From contig JAKSSQ010000013.1 of the NCBI GenBank assembly GCA_024403005.1, positions 1 to 16,202 of the forward strand: 16,202 nucleotides of DNA. Direction: 5' to 3'. Shown here in pieces: positions 1 through 7,084 of this stretch (position 1 is the first letter of the stretch; each line of letters opens with the position of its first letter). The stretch comes from Clostridia bacterium (GTDB lineage Bacteria; Bacillota; Clostridia; Peptostreptococcales; Anaerovoracaceae). The position numbers and the translations under genes were made by a program. The notes under the pieces are model-generated. The model had not been told where the DNA came from and did not search any database. It was given only the letters and a program-made list of their open reading frames with translations.

Positions 1-1
1 C

Positions 2-193
2 TATACTCTCGTAACAGGCCCGGCAAAGCCGGAAGAGTACGGTTTTGATCCTGCAGACCCCAAAGTTTATTATGCCGGCAACTGCGCCATGAAGGCCTCC
101 GGCCGGCCCATGAAGACTGAAGCTGGAGACCTGCCGGAATACGCAGAATCCGGCTGTCCACCCCTTGTTCTTGACAGGCTTGTTAAAAAATGA
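2..193 (+). CDS. C-terminal fragment of an unidentified protein
   Basis: An open frame enters from the left edge and ends at a TGA at 191-193, giving the last 63 residues of a protein whose start is outside the window. The tail is rich in Pro, Gly and Lys, has two cysteines (in GNCAMKASG and ESGCPPLV) and ends in LDRLVKK. I do not recognise the family. The frame is believed coding because it is open to the edge, has codon use like its neighbours, and is followed 27 nt later by a strong terminator hairpin. No function is proposed. It is convergent with the pseudouridine synthase gene. Confidence 0.6.
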   Translation, partial: YTLVTGPAKPEEYGFDPADPKVYYAGNCAMKASGRPMKTEAGDLPEYAESGCPPLVLDRLVKK

Positions 194-220
194 ATTAGGA
201 ATACGATAGAATTGAAACAA

Positions 221-250
221 AAGAAGAGGCATCTGCCTCTTCTTTATTTT
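221..250. terminator. Bidirectional intrinsic terminator
   Basis: A perfect 10-bp stem (AAGAAGAGGC at 221-230 and GCCTCTTCTT at 235-244) with a 4-nt loop is followed by a T-rich run on both strands. It lies between two convergent genes and can end both. The minus-strand gene's stop codon (244-246) touches the stem. Confidence 0.85.
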
Positions 251-984
251 CCGCTCATAAGCGCTTCCAGCGCAGCCATTTCTTCTTCTGTTAAATCTCT
301 GTAGCAGCCTTCGGCAAGGTTTTCGTCCAGCTTCAGCGGCCCGAAATCGGATCTGTGGAGCTTAAGAACCGGGGTTCCGACAGCTTCAAACATCCTCTTA
401 ACCTGGTGATATCTGCCTTCCGTAAGGGTAATTGCAACGTGCTGCGGGTTTTCTGTGTCTTTAATCTCCACCTTGGCCGGCAGCGTCGGCTTTTCGTCTC
501 CGATGTCTATACCGGTTTCCAGCAGTTTAATATCCGTATCCGTAAGGATTCCGTCGATTAAAACCTGGTAAGTCTTGGGCACGTGGTGCTTCGGGCTTAA
601 CATGCGGTGGTTCAGAGCGCCGTCGTTGGTTATAAGCAGGATGCCGGTAGTGTCTTTATCCAGCCTTCCTACAGCTGCCAGATCCACGCGTTTGTCTTCC
701 ATAATGTCGAAGACTGTTTTGGAGAACTTGTCGTCGTTAGCGGTAATAACGCCGGCCGGTTTGTTCAGCATGTAATAAACCAGCGGTCTCGCGTCGATAA
801 CCACGCCGTCCAGGGAGATTTCGTCGCTGAGTGGGTCACACTTTTCGTCGGAAGTCTTGCAGATGACCCCATTAATGGCGATTCTGCCTCGCTTAGCCGC
901 AGTTCTGCCGTCGTTTCTGCTGAGCAGCCCCAGATTGGAGAGGACCTTGTCTACTCTAACTTTTTTAACCGAATTTTTATGCAT
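244..984 (-). CDS. rsuA: 16S rRNA pseudouridine synthase, RsuA type
   Basis: A 246-residue protein of the RsuA/RluB/E/F family, which converts specific uridines in ribosomal RNA to pseudouridine in the cytoplasm. An S4 RNA-binding domain covers about residues 9-65 (VRVDKVLSNLGLLSR). The catalytic motif GRLDKDTTG places the nucleophilic Asp at D109, and the family's later motif TEGRYHQVKRMFEAVG is intact. The C-terminal stretch LHRSDFGPLKLDENLAEG followed by YRDLTEEE resembles E. coli RsuA (target U516 of 16S rRNA) more than RluB, so RsuA is the preferred call, from memory of the family. Length is normal. The ATG start has AGGAAA about 8 nt upstream. It is a single gene, divergent from the thioesterase. 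No residue appears to be missing. Confidence 0.92.
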   Translation of the reverse strand: MHKNSVKKVRVDKVLSNLGLLSRNDGRTAAKRGRIAINGVICKTSDEKCDPLSDEISLDGVVIDARPLVYYMLNKPAGVITANDDKFSKTVFDIMEDKRVDLAAVGRLDKDTTGILLITNDGALNHRMLSPKHHVPKTYQVLIDGILTDTDIKLLETGIDIGDEKPTLPAKVEIKDTENPQHVAITLTEGRYHQVKRMFEAVGTPVLKLHRSDFGPLKLDENLAEGCYRDLTEEEMAALEALMSGK

Positions 985-1027
985 TAAAGGTTTCCTTGCC
1001 TTTCTTTTGTCGTAATTTACTTACCTA

Positions 1028-1033
1028 ATTATA
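1028..1033 (-). promoter_or_regulatory. -10 element for rsuA
   Basis: A perfect TATAAT on the minus strand lies about 45 nt upstream of the rsuA start. I see no convincing -35 at 16-18 nt, so the call rests on the -10 box and its position in the divergent intergenic region. Confidence 0.5.
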
Positions 1034-1095
1034 CAACAACACTTCCCCAAAATGTGCTTGATTCAAAATTAAAGTGGCTCGTTTCCCCGGGTTGG

Positions 1096-1104
1096 TGGTA
1101 TAAT
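1096..1104 (+). promoter_or_regulatory. Extended -10 promoter for the acyl-ACP thioesterase
   Basis: TGGTATAAT fits the extended -10 pattern (TGN followed by a perfect TATAAT), about 60 nt upstream of the thioesterase start. No good -35 is seen, which is usual for extended -10 promoters. CCCCGG (1085-1090) and CCGGGG (1125-1130) flank the -10 box as a 6-bp inverted repeat, possibly by chance. Confidence 0.6.
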
Positions 1105-1163
1105 ATTATATATGCTTCGGTCCGCCGGGGCGTATTTTACTTATTTTAAAGCAGAGGAAAAAC

Positions 1164-1871
1164 GTGTATAAATTCGATTCAATTATAAAATACAGTGAAA
1201 TTGATAATGCAAGCAGAGTCTCTATGAGCGCTCTGATTAACTATTTTCAGGATGCTGCAACACTGGACGGTGAATCCTGCGGCATCGGACTTAAATATCT
1301 TACGGAACACCATCTGGCCTGGCTCCTTTCCTACTGGCAGATAGTCTTTGACAAAGTGCCAATGTACAACCAGCACGTGGAAATTGAAACTATTCCTTTC
1401 GAAATGAAGGGGCCATTCGGCCATAGAAACTTCCTGATCAGGGACGAACAGGGCGAAATTCTTGTGAGAGCTTACTCCCTCTGGACCCTTACGGATATGG
1501 CTGCAGGCAGAGCTTTCAGAGTAAATTCCGACATAGCAGATGCCTATATTTACGGTCCTAAAGTAGAAATGGATTACGAGCCCAGAAAGGTAAAGATTCC
1601 CGAAGGCGGCGAAAAGATGGATTCTTTCCGCGTAGGCCTCCACATGCTTGACACCAATCAGCACGTAAATAACGCGCAGTATATAAATATTGCACAGAAT
1701 TACCTTCCTAAGGGCTTTGAAATCGGTCAGATGAGGGTAGAATACAAGGCTCAGGCTAAATTTGGAGACGTTATGGTTCCCAGACTTGTCGAATACGGTG
1801 ACCGCTATGCAATAGTTCTGGAAGACGAAAACGGCAGCGAATACGCAGCTGTGGAATTCCTCAGAAAGTAG
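1164..1871 (+). CDS. Acyl-ACP thioesterase (FatA/FatB-like)
   Basis: A 235-residue protein of the bacterial acyl-ACP thioesterase family, which hydrolyses acyl-ACP to free fatty acid and ACP and so ends fatty-acid synthesis. It has the expected two hot-dog halves: an N-terminal one (YSEIDNASRVSMSALINYFQDAA) and a C-terminal one carrying the catalytic Asn/His motif LDTNQHVNNAQY at about residues 162-173. Length matches bacterial members; plant FatA/FatB are longer because of transit peptides. The start is GTG, chosen because AGAGGA lies 6 nt upstream and the next ATG would remove the start of the first hot-dog. It is monocistronic, with its own promoter and a downstream bidirectional terminator. 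Chain-length preference cannot be read from the sequence. Confidence 0.9.
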   Translation: MYKFDSIIKYSEIDNASRVSMSALINYFQDAATLDGESCGIGLKYLTEHHLAWLLSYWQIVFDKVPMYNQHVEIETIPFEMKGPFGHRNFLIRDEQGEILVRAYSLWTLTDMAAGRAFRVNSDIADAYIYGPKVEMDYEPRKVKIPEGGEKMDSFRVGLHMLDTNQHVNNAQYINIAQNYLPKGFEIGQMRVEYKAQAKFGDVMVPRLVEYGDRYAIVLEDENGSEYAAVEFLRK

Positions 1872-1883
1872 TCGGAAAGGGTG

Positions 1884-1901
1884 TGTAATCAATTGATTAC
1901 G
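1884..1901. repeat. Palindromic element, copy 1
   Basis: A perfect 16-bp palindrome GTAATCAATTGATTAC (1885-1900) fits the form TGTAATCA-N2-TGATTACR. It lies in the convergent gap after the thioesterase stop. The same element recurs at 3024-3041, on the other side of the esterase gene. This copy is not next to an obvious promoter. Confidence 0.6.
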
Positions 1902-1950
1902 TGGGCGCCCGCCGCAAAGCCGCCATATAAAAACTAATAAAAGCATAAAG

Positions 1951-1985
1951 AAACGCGAGGCTTCTGGCCTCGCGTTTATGTCTTA
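1951..1985. terminator. Bidirectional intrinsic terminator
   Basis: A perfect 11-bp stem (AAACGCGAGGC at 1951-1961 and GCCTCGCGTTT at 1967-1977) has a 5-nt loop. The minus-strand product is followed by a long T-rich tract, so it ends the esterase message well. The plus-strand tract is weaker but should still end the thioesterase message. Confidence 0.85.
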
Positions 1986-2001
1986 TTCTAAGCTTTTCTA
2001 G

Positions 2002-2967
2002 CTATGCGATTTCGAAGAACTTCTTTGCCTTTGCAAGCATTTCTACAGCTTCAGCTGTTTCGTAAACTTCGAAGATGAATGCGTGGATTAATTTGTGGCT
2101 AATGCAGCACTTAACTTCGATGCCTTTGTCTGCCATTTCCTTAGCAGCGCGGATGTTGTCGGATACGAAGATTTCCATGTCGTCTGCGCAGAAAAATGTC
2201 TTGGGCAGGCCTGCCAGATCTCCGTAAACAGGGGAGATTTCAGGCTGCATTCTGTCTTCTTCGTCAGTGTAGTTGTCTGCGAAGCCCTTAAGATCGAAAC
2301 CTGCGAATTCGGGGTCGATTTCGATATTATATCTGTAGGAAGCACCTGTATAAGCCATGTCCAGAGCACCGGAAGAGCAGAGGAGGCCGCCGGGCAGCTT
2401 CTTTCCCTTTCTCTTGAGTCTTAAAGCCAGAGCCATAATGTAGTTTCCTCCGGCGGATTCACCTGCGAGAATAATCTTCTCGGGAGCGATTCCGATATTT
2501 TCAGTAATGTAATCCCATGCGTTTTCTACATCGTCCAGACCTGCGGGGTACTTGTTTTCGGGAACTACTCTGTACTTGCTGCAGTAGGTGGGCAGACCGA
2601 GATTGAGAGCCAGAGTAATTGCGTTCTGTCTGTTCCACTGTTCGTTGCCGCGCATGAATCCGCCGCCGTGTACGTAGAATACTACTCTGTCGTCTGCCGG
2701 CTTTTCGTCGGGATAATATGCGTGGATTCCGATGTCTTCAGCTGTTGTAATGTCTTCTCTTGTCCAGCCTTCGGGTGTTGCATCCTTGTAGTAGGGGATT
2801 TCAAAACCGGGAACCATAGGGTAATCTGCACCCTTATCCATAGCTTCCTTAATTGCTGCGAGAGTTTCGGGAAGAGGTTCCTTGTTTACGTATTCAAGCC
2901 AGGATTCACCCTTGTACTTTTCGTATTCTTCCAGGAAAGATGCATAATTTTCTGTCTGGTACTTCAT
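2002..2967 (-). CDS. Alpha/beta hydrolase, hormone-sensitive lipase (type IV) esterase family
   Basis: A 321-residue cytoplasmic carboxylesterase with no signal peptide. The oxyanion-hole motif HGGG is at residues 100-103 (VVFYVHGGGF). The nucleophile elbow GESAGG puts Ser at 171, where many relatives have GDSAGG. The catalytic His fits LIHAFIF near residue 291, and the acid is probably in CADDMEIF near residue 260. These fit the type IV (HSL) group acting on short to medium acyl esters; the natural substrate is unknown. It lies 69 nt downstream of the ABC-F gene on the same strand, so read-through is possible, but it also has a candidate promoter of its own overlapped by a palindrome. The best Shine-Dalgarno lies 25 nt from the ATG, with a hairpin between them (2976-2992). 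Confidence 0.88.
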   Translation of the reverse strand: MKYQTENYASFLEEYEKYKGESWLEYVNKEPLPETLAAIKEAMDKGADYPMVPGFEIPYYKDATPEGWTREDITTAEDIGIHAYYPDEKPADDRVVFYVHGGGFMRGNEQWNRQNAITLALNLGLPTYCSKYRVVPENKYPAGLDDVENAWDYITENIGIAPEKIILAGESAGGNYIMALALRLKRKGKKLPGGLLCSSGALDMAYTGASYRYNIEIDPEFAGFDLKGFADNYTDEEDRMQPEISPVYGDLAGLPKTFFCADDMEIFVSDNIRAAKEMADKGIEVKCCISHKLIHAFIFEVYETAEAVEMLAKAKKFFEIA

Positions 2968-2975
2968 AGCTTTCT

Positions 2976-3000
2976 TCGCAGTTGCTCTGCGACTCCTTTT
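2976..3000 (-). promoter_or_regulatory. Distant ribosome binding site with intervening hairpin (esterase)
   Basis: On the minus strand AAAAGGAG (2993-3000) is followed directly by a perfect 6-bp hairpin TCGCAG-AGCAA-CTGCGA (2976-2992), then 8 nt, then the ATG. Unfolded spacing is 25 nt, too long for normal use. With the hairpin folded the effective spacing is about 8 nt. No in-frame ATG, GTG or TTG lies between the site and the chosen start. Confidence 0.55.
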
Positions 3001-3013
3001 CGTAAATGTCTTA

Positions 3014-3042
3014 AATATGTTGATGTAATCAAATGATTACAA
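3014..3042 (-). promoter_or_regulatory. Candidate esterase promoter overlapped by palindromic operator, copy 2
   Basis: The element TGTAATCA-AA-TGATTACA (3024-3041) is an 18-bp near-perfect palindrome matching the one at 1884-1901. It overlaps a modest promoter on the minus strand: -35 TTGTAA (3037-3042), a 17-nt spacer, and -10 CATATT (3014-3019). A dimeric repressor bound there would cover the -35 and most of the spacer. The palindrome also contains the stop codon of the upstream ABC-F gene. Confidence 0.45.
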
Positions 3043-4590
3043 TTTTGTCGTCCACTTGCTGCAGTCCCAGATATCCGTTGCCAGGCCTTGATAGAATTCG
3101 GGTTCGTGGCAAACCATGAGGATGCTGCCTTTGTATTCCTTTAAAGCTCTCTTGAGTTCGTCCTTTGCATCCTGGTCCAGGTGGTTGGTGGGTTCATCCA
3201 GAAGCAGCAGGTTCGTTTCTCTGTTTATGAGCTTGCAGAGCCTTACCTTGGCCTGTTCGCCGCCGGAAAGAACTCTTACCTGGCTTTCGATATGTTTGGA
3301 CGTGAGGCCGCACTTTGCAAGCATTGCACGGATTTCAGCCTGGTTTCTGGACTGGAATTCCTTCCAGATTTCCTCGATGCAGGTATTTCTGTTGTCCTGG
3401 TCGGATTCCTGCTCGAAGTAGCCGATTTCCATGTAATATCCCTGCTCTACATCGCCGGAAATGGGCGGAATAAGCCCCAGCAGAGACTTAAGCAGAGTCG
3501 TTTTACCTATGCCGTTTGCACCGGTCATTACGATTTTCTGGCCCTTTTCCATGGTTAAATTGAGGGGAGATGACAGTGGTTCATCGTAGCCGATAACCAG
3601 GTCGTGGGTCTGGAAAATGTATCTGGAAGTAGCCCTTGCGTTAAGGAAATTGAACTCCGGCTTGGGTTTTTCCTGGGCCAGCTCGATAAGCTCCATGGAA
3701 TCCAGCTTCTTCTGGCGGGACATGGCCATGTTTCTTGTGGCGATTCTGGCCTTGTTTCTTGCAACGAAGTCCTTAAGATCCGCAATTTCAGCCTGCTGCC
3801 TGTTGTATGCAGCTTCCAGCTGAGCTTTCTTCATCTCGTAAACTTCCATGAACTTATCGTAGTTGCCCACATAGCGGTTCAGCTGTCTGTTGTCCATGTG
3901 GTAGATAAGGTTAACTACGCTGTTGAGGAATGGGATGTCGTGGGATATAAGGATAAACGCGTTTTCGTAGTCGTTTAAGTATCGCTTGAGCCACTCAATG
4001 TGGGCTTCGTCCAGGTAGTTGGTGGGTTCATCCAGAAGAAGGATGTCGGGCTTTTCCAGAAGCAGCTTAGCCATTAAAACCTTGGTTCTCTGGCCGCCGG
4101 AAAGGTCTGCAACGTCTCTTTCCAGGCCCAGATCCATAATGCCCAGAGCTCTTGCAACTTCGTCGACCTTGGCGTCGATCATGTAGAAGTCGTGCATGGT
4201 AAGCAGGTCCTGCAGCACGCCGGCTTCGTCCATCATTTCGGTCATTTTGTCCGGATCTGCATCGCCCATGGTTTCGTAGAGCTGGTTCATCTGGGCTTCC
4301 ATTTCGTAAAGCCAGCTGAAAGCTCCGTTGAGTACGTCGCGGATGGTCATGCCTTTCTGCAGGGCAGTGTGCTGGTCCAGGTAGCCTACGCGGACTCTCT
4401 TAGCCCATTCGATCTTGCCTTCATCCGGCATAAGTTTGCCTGTAATTATGCTCATAAATGTGGACTTTCCTTCGCCGTTGGCTCCGATGAGGCCGATGTG
4501 TTCACCTGCGAGCAGTCTGAAGGATACATCCTCGAAAATCGCTCTGTCGCCGAAGCCGTGGGAAAGGTGTTCAACGTTTAAAATACTCAT
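3037..4590 (-). CDS. ABC-F family ATPase (translation factor type)
   Basis: A 517-residue soluble protein with two ABC ATPase domains and no membrane segments, as in ABC-F proteins that bind the ribosomal E site. Domain 1 has Walker A GANGEGKST (about 36-44), signature LSGGQRTK and Walker B LLLLDEPTNYLD. The inter-domain linker includes ARNKARIATRNMAMSRQKK, the basic P-site tRNA interaction segment. Domain 2 has GANGIGKTT, LSGGEQAK and LLLLDEPTNHLD. It most resembles Bacillus YfmM from memory. That points to a housekeeping or stress translation factor rather than a drug-resistance ABC-F, but the split cannot be made by eye. The ATG has GGAG about 6 nt upstream. Its promoter is divergent from that of the metallopeptidase gene. 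Confidence 0.92.
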   Translation of the reverse strand: MSILNVEHLSHGFGDRAIFEDVSFRLLAGEHIGLIGANGEGKSTFMSIITGKLMPDEGKIEWAKRVRVGYLDQHTALQKGMTIRDVLNGAFSWLYEMEAQMNQLYETMGDADPDKMTEMMDEAGVLQDLLTMHDFYMIDAKVDEVARALGIMDLGLERDVADLSGGQRTKVLMAKLLLEKPDILLLDEPTNYLDEAHIEWLKRYLNDYENAFILISHDIPFLNSVVNLIYHMDNRQLNRYVGNYDKFMEVYEMKKAQLEAAYNRQQAEIADLKDFVARNKARIATRNMAMSRQKKLDSMELIELAQEKPKPEFNFLNARATSRYIFQTHDLVIGYDEPLSSPLNLTMEKGQKIVMTGANGIGKTTLLKSLLGLIPPISGDVEQGYYMEIGYFEQESDQDNRNTCIEEIWKEFQSRNQAEIRAMLAKCGLTSKHIESQVRVLSGGEQAKVRLCKLINRETNLLLLDEPTNHLDQDAKDELKRALKEYKGSILMVCHEPEFYQGLATDIWDCSKWTTKL

Positions 4591-4616
4591 AAATTCTCCA
4601 AACTCAAATATTTGCT

Positions 4617-4656
4617 ATTGCTTAATCGTCTAACAATTATATCATATAAGTGTAAG
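4617..4656. promoter_or_regulatory. Divergent promoter region, ABC-F (minus) and M13 peptidase (plus)
   Basis: On the minus strand TGATATAAT ending at 4636 is an extended -10 with a perfect TATAAT core (4636-4641), about 50 nt before the ABC-F start. On the plus strand TATCAT and TATAAG (both 5/6) lie in the same short AT-rich stretch, with a weak TTGCTT about 16 nt upstream of the first. The two promoters overlap, so they may compete. The plus-strand assignment is less certain. Confidence 0.5.
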
Positions 4657-4681
4657 TTTTTGAGAAACGGGAGACTTGGAT

Positions 4682-7003
4682 ATGAAGAAAAAACTTTTAA
4701 GCTTAATACTCGCCGCATCCATGGTTCTCGGCGGAAGCTCCTTTGCTTTTGCTGCGGACATTACAAGAGGCGATGCGGTTGAACGAATCATAAAAGCTGC
4801 AGACGATTACAATGCAGACGTTAAGAAATCCGATATTATTATCGGCTATGGAGACGGTAAGCTCCACGAAGAGGACAAGGCGACTCTTGCCCAGATCCTT
4901 ATAATGATCCGCAATGGGTTCAAAACCCTTCCTCAGCTGGATAATTACACCTCCAGCCTCGTGTTACCTGAAGGCAGCGCTTACAACGCTCCGGTCTGGG
5001 CAGAAGAAATTCTTAAAGAGCCCCTTGCCCTTGGAATTGCTGAAGGCGACTTAAGCGCAGCTGTTTCAGAAGAGGATATGGACTTGATGCTCAGCAGAGT
5101 TTATGCGCTCTGTGGTTCAAACCTTAAGGACGATTTTTATGCGAATGTAAACAAGAAAGCTCTTGCGGAACTTGAGTTCATGCCCGGCTTTTCCAATACC
5201 GGCACATTAGCTCAGATGACCGTAGCCGGCAATAGAGCCGTAGACGAAATGCTGAAGGAAATCGCCTCCGGAACCTACGAAAAAGGCACTATGGAGCAGC
5301 AGATTGCGGATTATTACAACACTATTATGGATGTTGAATCCCAGCAGAAGGAAGGCATTGCGCCCATTAAAAAGTATCTCGATATGATATACAATGCAGA
5401 CAGCACAGCAGACCTGATGGCTGCCCGCAAGACATGTTTCGACGAACGGGGCTCCGATCTTTATGTTTACACATATCTGGTAAACGATGATTACGACAAC
5501 AGCCGCTACGTTGTTGTTATTGATGCCATGTCACCCAAATTCCCGGAAGATTATTACGGAGAGGGCAGCCCTGTAGAAGAAGCTTACAGGGAATATTTAA
5601 ATAAGATATTTGTATTCTGTGGCAGAACGGAAGAACAGGCTGCAGAAGAAGCGAATGCGGTTATAGCTTTCGAAACTGAACTTGCTGCAAACTCTTATTC
5701 CACCGAAGAACTGGGTTCTCTCGAAAACGTCCTTAATTACTACACCGTCGATGAACTGGACGGCATGCTGGAAAATCTGGATGTTAAGAAACTTCTTGCT
5801 GACGCCGGATACAAAGATGATATCGATACTATACGTTCATACGATCCTATGAGCCTGCAGTATATGGATTCCATGTTCTGCGAAGATATTTTGCCTGTAC
5901 TGAAGAGCATTGCTGTTGTATCGCTTTTCAATAATTACGGTGAATGCCTTGGCAATATACCCCGCGACGCCGCAACAGAGCTTAACAATGTTCTCTATGG
6001 TGTTGAAACCGGTGTTTCGGACGAAGAGAGAGCTGTATCTCAGATTAAACAATTCATGACTGATTATACAAGCAAGCTTTACTGCGAAAAGTATTTCTCT
6101 GAAGCTGCAAAGGCCGACGTGACCGCAATGATCGAGGATATTATCGCAGCCTACAGAAGCATGCTCGAGAATCAGCCCTGGATGCAGCCTGAAACAAAGG
6201 CTATGGCTATTAAGAAGCTGGACAACATTGTAATAAATGTCGGTTATCCCGAAAAATGGGAAGACGATCTGGTTGGAGTAGATATTAAATCCATAGAAGA
6301 GGGTGGCACATATTTCTCCAATACTGCTGCAATAAATTCGCATATAATGTCCATCCAGCCCGGTTATCTGGAAGCAGGTCCTGCCAGAGACGATTGGTAT
6401 ATGCCTCCTTACGAAGTTAATGCCTGCTACATTCCCACAGCAAACTGCATAACTTTCCCCGCGGGAATTCTGCAGAAGCCTATGTACGACATAAACGCGC
6501 CCTACGAAGAAAAACTGGGCACGATTGGCTATGTTATAGCCCATGAAATTTCTCACGCTTTCGACGACAATGGTTCTTCATACGATGAAACCGGTAATCT
6601 GAACGATTGGTGGACAGAAGAAGACTTTGCAACTTTTGAAGCTCTGTGCGAAAAGATGGCCGCTTTCTACGATGGAAAGGAAACTGTCTTCGGTGTTCAG
6701 ATTAACGGATATTTCACCCTGAGCGAAAACGTTGCAGACAACGGAGCAATCCAGTGCCTTACAGGTATCGTAAAGAGCCGCGGCGGCGATCTCGATACGT
6801 TCTTCAGAAGTGCTGCAGCATCCTGGCTGTTCAAGATAAGCCGCAATGCAGCTGAACTGCGCAGAATGACAGACCCCCATTCTCCCGCAAAGCTCAGAAT
6901 AAACCGCACTTTCCAGAACATCGATGCATTCTACGAGGTTTACGACATTAAAGAAGGCGACGCAATGTACGTTGCACCGGAAGACAGAGTCCGCATCTGG
7001 TAG
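4682..7003 (+). CDS. Secreted M13 family zinc metallopeptidase with SLH-like N-terminal region
   Basis: A 773-residue neprilysin/PepO-family (M13) endopeptidase. A signal peptide MKKKLLSLILAASMVLGG... ends at a probable AFA|AD cut near residue 25. Residues 27-145 look like degenerate S-layer homology repeats (ITRGDAVERII; WAEEILKEPLALGIAEGD), which could tether it to the cell wall. The M13 fold starts near DDFYANVNKKALAE. The active site is complete: HEISH gives zinc ligands H621 and H625 and base E622; ENVAD gives ligand E682 and D686. H733 and R739 in DPHSPAKLRIN match neprilysin H711 and R717 with the same spacing, and NACY matches its NAFY substrate loop. The ATG at 4682 is preferred over the in-frame TTG at 4676 because GGGAG lies 8 nt before the ATG but only 2 nt before the TTG. 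Confidence 0.93.
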   Translation: MKKKLLSLILAASMVLGGSSFAFAADITRGDAVERIIKAADDYNADVKKSDIIIGYGDGKLHEEDKATLAQILIMIRNGFKTLPQLDNYTSSLVLPEGSAYNAPVWAEEILKEPLALGIAEGDLSAAVSEEDMDLMLSRVYALCGSNLKDDFYANVNKKALAELEFMPGFSNTGTLAQMTVAGNRAVDEMLKEIASGTYEKGTMEQQIADYYNTIMDVESQQKEGIAPIKKYLDMIYNADSTADLMAARKTCFDERGSDLYVYTYLVNDDYDNSRYVVVIDAMSPKFPEDYYGEGSPVEEAYREYLNKIFVFCGRTEEQAAEEANAVIAFETELAANSYSTEELGSLENVLNYYTVDELDGMLENLDVKKLLADAGYKDDIDTIRSYDPMSLQYMDSMFCEDILPVLKSIAVVSLFNNYGECLGNIPRDAATELNNVLYGVETGVSDEERAVSQIKQFMTDYTSKLYCEKYFSEAAKADVTAMIEDIIAAYRSMLENQPWMQPETKAMAIKKLDNIVINVGYPEKWEDDLVGVDIKSIEEGGTYFSNTAAINSHIMSIQPGYLEAGPARDDWYMPPYEVNACYIPTANCITFPAGILQKPMYDINAPYEEKLGTIGYVIAHEISHAFDDNGSSYDETGNLNDWWTEEDFATFEALCEKMAAFYDGKETVFGVQINGYFTLSENVADNGAIQCLTGIVKSRGGDLDTFFRSAAASWLFKISRNAAELRRMTDPHSPAKLRINRTFQNIDAFYEVYDIKEGDAMYVAPEDRVRIW

Positions 7004-7032
7004 CAGCCGGGGCGTGACCCACTCAAGTATAA

Positions 7033-7070
7033 AAAATTCCGAATACCTGGCGGTATTCGGAATTTTGTTA
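7033..7070. terminator. Bidirectional intrinsic terminator
   Basis: A perfect 15-bp stem (7033-7047 with 7052-7066) has a TGGC loop and A/T ends that provide the T-rich tract on either strand. It lies between the convergent metallopeptidase and acyl-CoA synthetase genes and can end both. Confidence 0.9.
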
Positions 7071-7084
7071 TGCTTTGAGAGGCG

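Noticed and set aside
4676..4681. TTG start six bases upstream for the metallopeptidase
   Set aside because: It would leave only 2 nt between GGGAG and the start. The ATG at 4682 has 8 nt and gives a classic MKKKLL signal peptide.
5837..6556. 239-residue minus-strand frame inside the metallopeptidase gene
   Set aside because: Antisense shadow of a complete M13 gene; no ribosome binding site or family motif.
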